Positions 14,356 through 15,768 of a DNA stretch of 15,768 nt are shown in pieces. Each line of letters starts with the position of its first letter. Within the stretch, counting starts at the first letter, position 1. The stretch comes from Oscillospiraceae bacterium (GTDB lineage: Bacteria > Bacillota > Clostridia > Oscillospirales > Oscillospiraceae), in contig JAKSPP010000020.1 in NCBI GenBank assembly GCA_024404735.1, positions 1-15,768 on the forward strand. The letters run 5' to 3'. The position numbers were made by a program, and so were the translations under genes. The notes below the pieces were generated by a model, which did no database searches, had not been told where the DNA came from, and saw nothing but the letters and a program-made list of their open reading frames with translations.

Positions 14356-14383
14356 ATTATAATCTTTTTTTCAGCAAAGTCAA
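14356..14383 (-). promoter_or_regulatory. Promoter of serA
   Basis: TTGACT (14378-14383), a 16-base spacer and a perfect TATAAT (14356-14361) on the minus strand place the start of transcription near 14349. Confidence 0.8.
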
Positions 14384-14461
14384 GTGGCAAAGATTAGACT
14401 ATTTATACAAAGCATACATATTTTGAGGCAAAAGTTTATACAAAAACACAGTATAAAAAGC

Positions 14462-14490
14462 TTGAAATTTTAAGTATTGTTTGATAAAAT
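14462..14490 (+). promoter_or_regulatory. Promoter of rplS
   Basis: TTGAAA (14462-14467), a 17-base spacer and TAAAAT (14485-14490), with a TG one base before the -10 box, give a start near 14497. It is divergent from the serA promoter, with about 80 bases between the -35 boxes. Confidence 0.8.
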
Positions 14491-14497
14491 ATCCGAG

Positions 14498-14591
14498 CTT
14501 GTTTATGAGCACTTATTAAGTAAGACGGTCCGCTTCCGCGCCATTGAGAGCCTCCGGTATGAACGTCTATAAAAGGAAGGAAACCATAGAA
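14498..14591 (+). promoter_or_regulatory. 5' leader of rplS, possible L19 autoregulatory leader
   Basis: The leader of about 95 nt is GC-richer than the promoter. It can close with AGACG (14523-14527) pairing to CGTCT (14564-14568), with C- and G-rich segments in between. L19 leader RNAs are known in Firmicutes, but I cannot match this one to a model by eye. The ribosome site GGAAGG (14575-14580) lies 11 bases before the ATG, a long spacing. Confidence 0.35.
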
Positions 14592-14933
14592 ATGGATCTT
14601 ATCAAAACCCTTACCGCTCAGTACATGAAGCCTGAGCTGCCCGAGATGAACGTCGGCGATACCGTTAAGGTTACCGTAAAGGTTAAGGAAGGCTCCCGTG
14701 AGCGTACCCAGGCCTTCGAGGGAACCATCATTGCCAAGAAGCACGGCGGCATCAACGAGACCATCACCGTTCGCCGCATTTCCTACAACGTAGGCTGCGA
14801 GAAGGTCTTCCCCGTTCACTCCCCCACCATTGTTTCTGTTGAGACCGTCAGAAAAGGAAAGGTTCGCAGAGCAAAGCTCTACTACCTCCGCAATCGCGTC
14901 GGCAAGGCAGCAAAGATCAAAGAGCGTCTGTAA
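14592..14933 (+). CDS. rplS: 50S ribosomal protein L19
   Basis: The 113-residue protein is a full-length L19, near the usual 113-116. Recognisable parts are PELPEMNVGDTVKVTVKVKEGSRERTQAFEGTIIAKKHGG, then ETITVRRISYNVGCEKVFPVHSPTI and the basic tail VRRAKLYYLRNRVGKAAKIKERL. L19 sits at the interface of the 30S and 50S subunits. I chose ATG 14592 because it gives the conserved N-terminus (MDLIKTLTAQYM); in-frame TTG 14544 and ATG 14559 would add non-homologous residues. Codon use is strongly biased towards GTT, ACC, AAG and CGC codons, as expected of a highly expressed gene. In many Firmicutes rplS follows trmD and rimM; here it stands alone with its own promoter and terminator. Confidence 0.98.
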   Translation: MDLIKTLTAQYMKPELPEMNVGDTVKVTVKVKEGSRERTQAFEGTIIAKKHGGINETITVRRISYNVGCEKVFPVHSPTIVSVETVRKGKVRRAKLYYLRNRVGKAAKIKERL

Positions 14934-14952
14934 TTTGCATAATTGCATGCGC

Positions 14953-14969
14953 AGAACCTTTTTGGTTCT
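14953..14969. repeat. Small hairpin before the rplS terminator
   Basis: AGAACC (14953-14958) and GGTTCT (14964-14969) pair around a TTTTT loop. It lies between the rplS stop and the main terminator and may protect the 3' end of the message. Confidence 0.45.
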
Positions 14970-14972
14970 ACG

Positions 14973-15012
14973 AAAAACACCGAAGTTCATTTCAGGACTT
15001 CGGTGTTTTTTT
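14973..15012. terminator. Terminator shared by rplS and the MATE-family gene
   Basis: AAAAACACCGAAGT (14973-14986) and ACTTCGGTGTTTTT (14997-15010) form a 14-bp perfect stem with a 10-base loop and T-runs on both strands. It therefore ends the two convergent transcripts. Confidence 0.9.
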
Positions 15013-15768
15013 ACGCATTAGCTTTATTGTCAAGGCTCAGAATATTACCGAGTGCGAATTTACAGATGTATAGAACAAACAGAAGAAGATTATGACCCAC
15101 CATACAGGCCCATGCAGATACAAGTCCGAAGCCAAGCAGCCTTGTGCATATGAAGGTACCGACTATTCTTATACACCACATACCGAGAACATTGAAAAGA
15201 AAGGGTTCCTTTGTTCTTCCGAGACCCTGCATAATTCCCTCAAGCACAATCGTGACTCCGAAAAACGGCTCCGATACCGCAACCATTCGTAAAACCGTTG
15301 AGCCAAGAGCAATGAGCCTGTCATCGGAAGAAAACAGCCTGAGAAGTGAAGGCGCAAGGGCAAAAAGCAAAGCTCCCGAGACAATCATAAGCATTATCTC
15401 AAGGGGAATAAACATTACAGTTAAGCTTCTGAGCCGTCTTTCGTCCCCGGCACCCTTTGCATTTCCCGCTAAGGTTCCGGCGGCTGACTGCATTCCGTAT
15501 CCGGGAATATAGAACAGGGACTCAACCGTATTTGCAACGGTATGGGCCGCCGTTGACAGGTCTCCGAGAGCATTTATCATTGAAGCGAAAACAACATAGC
15601 CCATACAGGTTGCAAAACGCTGAAGCATATTTGGAACGGCAACGGAGAAGCAGGCTCCCAGTATTGTCCCGTTTGGTCTGAAATCACAGCCCCTCGGAGA
15701 AATAAGGGGCGATAAGAAAAAGGCCCGCGAAACGAGAATGCCTCCTGTTACAAAGGATATTGCACTTG
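15011..15768 (-). CDS. MATE-family multidrug/sodium antiporter, C-terminal half, start outside the window
   Basis: The frame is open from the right edge to TAA at 15011-15013 (about 251 residues). It contains the MATE repeat pattern: AVPNMLQRFATCMGYVVFASMINALGDLSTAAHTVANTVESLFYIPGYGMQSAAGTLAGNAKGAGDERRL, followed by paired membrane helices and the segment VSEPFFGVTIVLEGIMQGLGRTKEPF. This is the second of the two six-helix bundles of MATE exporters, which use proton or sodium gradients to expel cationic compounds. The substrate cannot be inferred. An internal ATG at 15628 is not the start, because homology continues upstream of it (GGILVSRAFFLSPLI). The stop codon overlaps the T-run of the shared terminator. 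Confidence 0.92.
   Translation of the reverse strand, partial: SAISFVTGGILVSRAFFLSPLISPRGCDFRPNGTILGACFSVAVPNMLQRFATCMGYVVFASMINALGDLSTAAHTVANTVESLFYIPGYGMQSAAGTLAGNAKGAGDERRLRSLTVMFIPLEIMLMIVSGALLFALAPSLLRLFSSDDRLIALGSTVLRMVAVSEPFFGVTIVLEGIMQGLGRTKEPFLFNVLGMWCIRIVGTFICTRLLGFGLVSAWACMVGHNLLLFVLYICKFALGNILSLDNKANA

Noticed and set aside
1..15768. CRISPR array, insertion sequence or transposase gene
   Set aside because: No regularly spaced direct repeats with unique spacers and no transposase-like protein were seen; the only mobile-element sign is the att-like end near 961-983.

Overview
The window reads as chromosomal DNA of an anaerobic low-to-mid GC Gram-positive bacterium, most likely a gut-type member of the Clostridia (Bacillota). 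The grounds are clostridial-type gene families (a giant BCR/BadF-HgdC-type activator fusion, a DUF5058 membrane protein, a polyglycerol-phosphate/LTA synthase-like enzyme, an ACT-domain phosphoglycerate dehydrogenase), strong AGGAGG-like ribosome sites, near-consensus TTGNNN/TATAAT promoters, and hairpin-plus-T-tract terminators at most gene ends. The genus cannot be fixed from the sequence alone.

Layout. (1) 1-984: a more AT-rich stretch holding the 5' part of a Fic-family gene (minus strand, running off the left edge), its promoter with a near-perfect 15-bp inverted repeat over the -35 box, and about 450 gene-free bases. These end in spaced TGGCAAA repeats and a 23-base copy of the 3' end of a tRNA gene, followed by a strong terminator. 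I read this as the right end (attR side) of an integrated mobile element carrying the Fic gene. (2) 1052-5233: a minus-strand operon reading leftwards: DUF5058 membrane protein, second multi-TM protein, membrane-anchored M20 metallopeptidase, a small Cys-motif protein interrupted by one in-frame TGA, then a Crp/Fnr-type regulator. (3) 5342-11011: a plus-strand redox group: a 1410-residue ATP-dependent activator/dehydratase-like iron-sulfur fusion, a short flavodoxin 24 bases downstream, and a TM1586-type nitroreductase. (4) 11052-12945: a convergent monocistronic LTA synthase-family gene with its own promoter. (5) 12957-14383: serA with its own promoter, a structured leader of about 155 nt and a terminator. 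(6) 14462-15012: the divergent rplS (L19) gene with promoter, leader and terminator. (7) 15011-15768: the C-terminal half of a MATE-family transporter, minus strand, running off the right edge.

How the genes may work together. The 1410-residue protein contains two ASKHA ATPase modules with iron-sulfur cysteines plus dehydratase-like cysteine-rich regions. Such proteins use ATP to drive an electron to a very low potential, and the adjacent flavodoxin is a natural electron donor. The DUF5058 pair plus M20 peptidase looks like a transport-and-hydrolysis cassette for a small peptide or N-acyl amino acid, with the Crp/Fnr protein as a possible local regulator. The least explained items are the TGA-interrupted Cys-motif gene (no selenocysteine-insertion hairpin seen), the mobile-element boundary, and the attenuator-like leader of serA.
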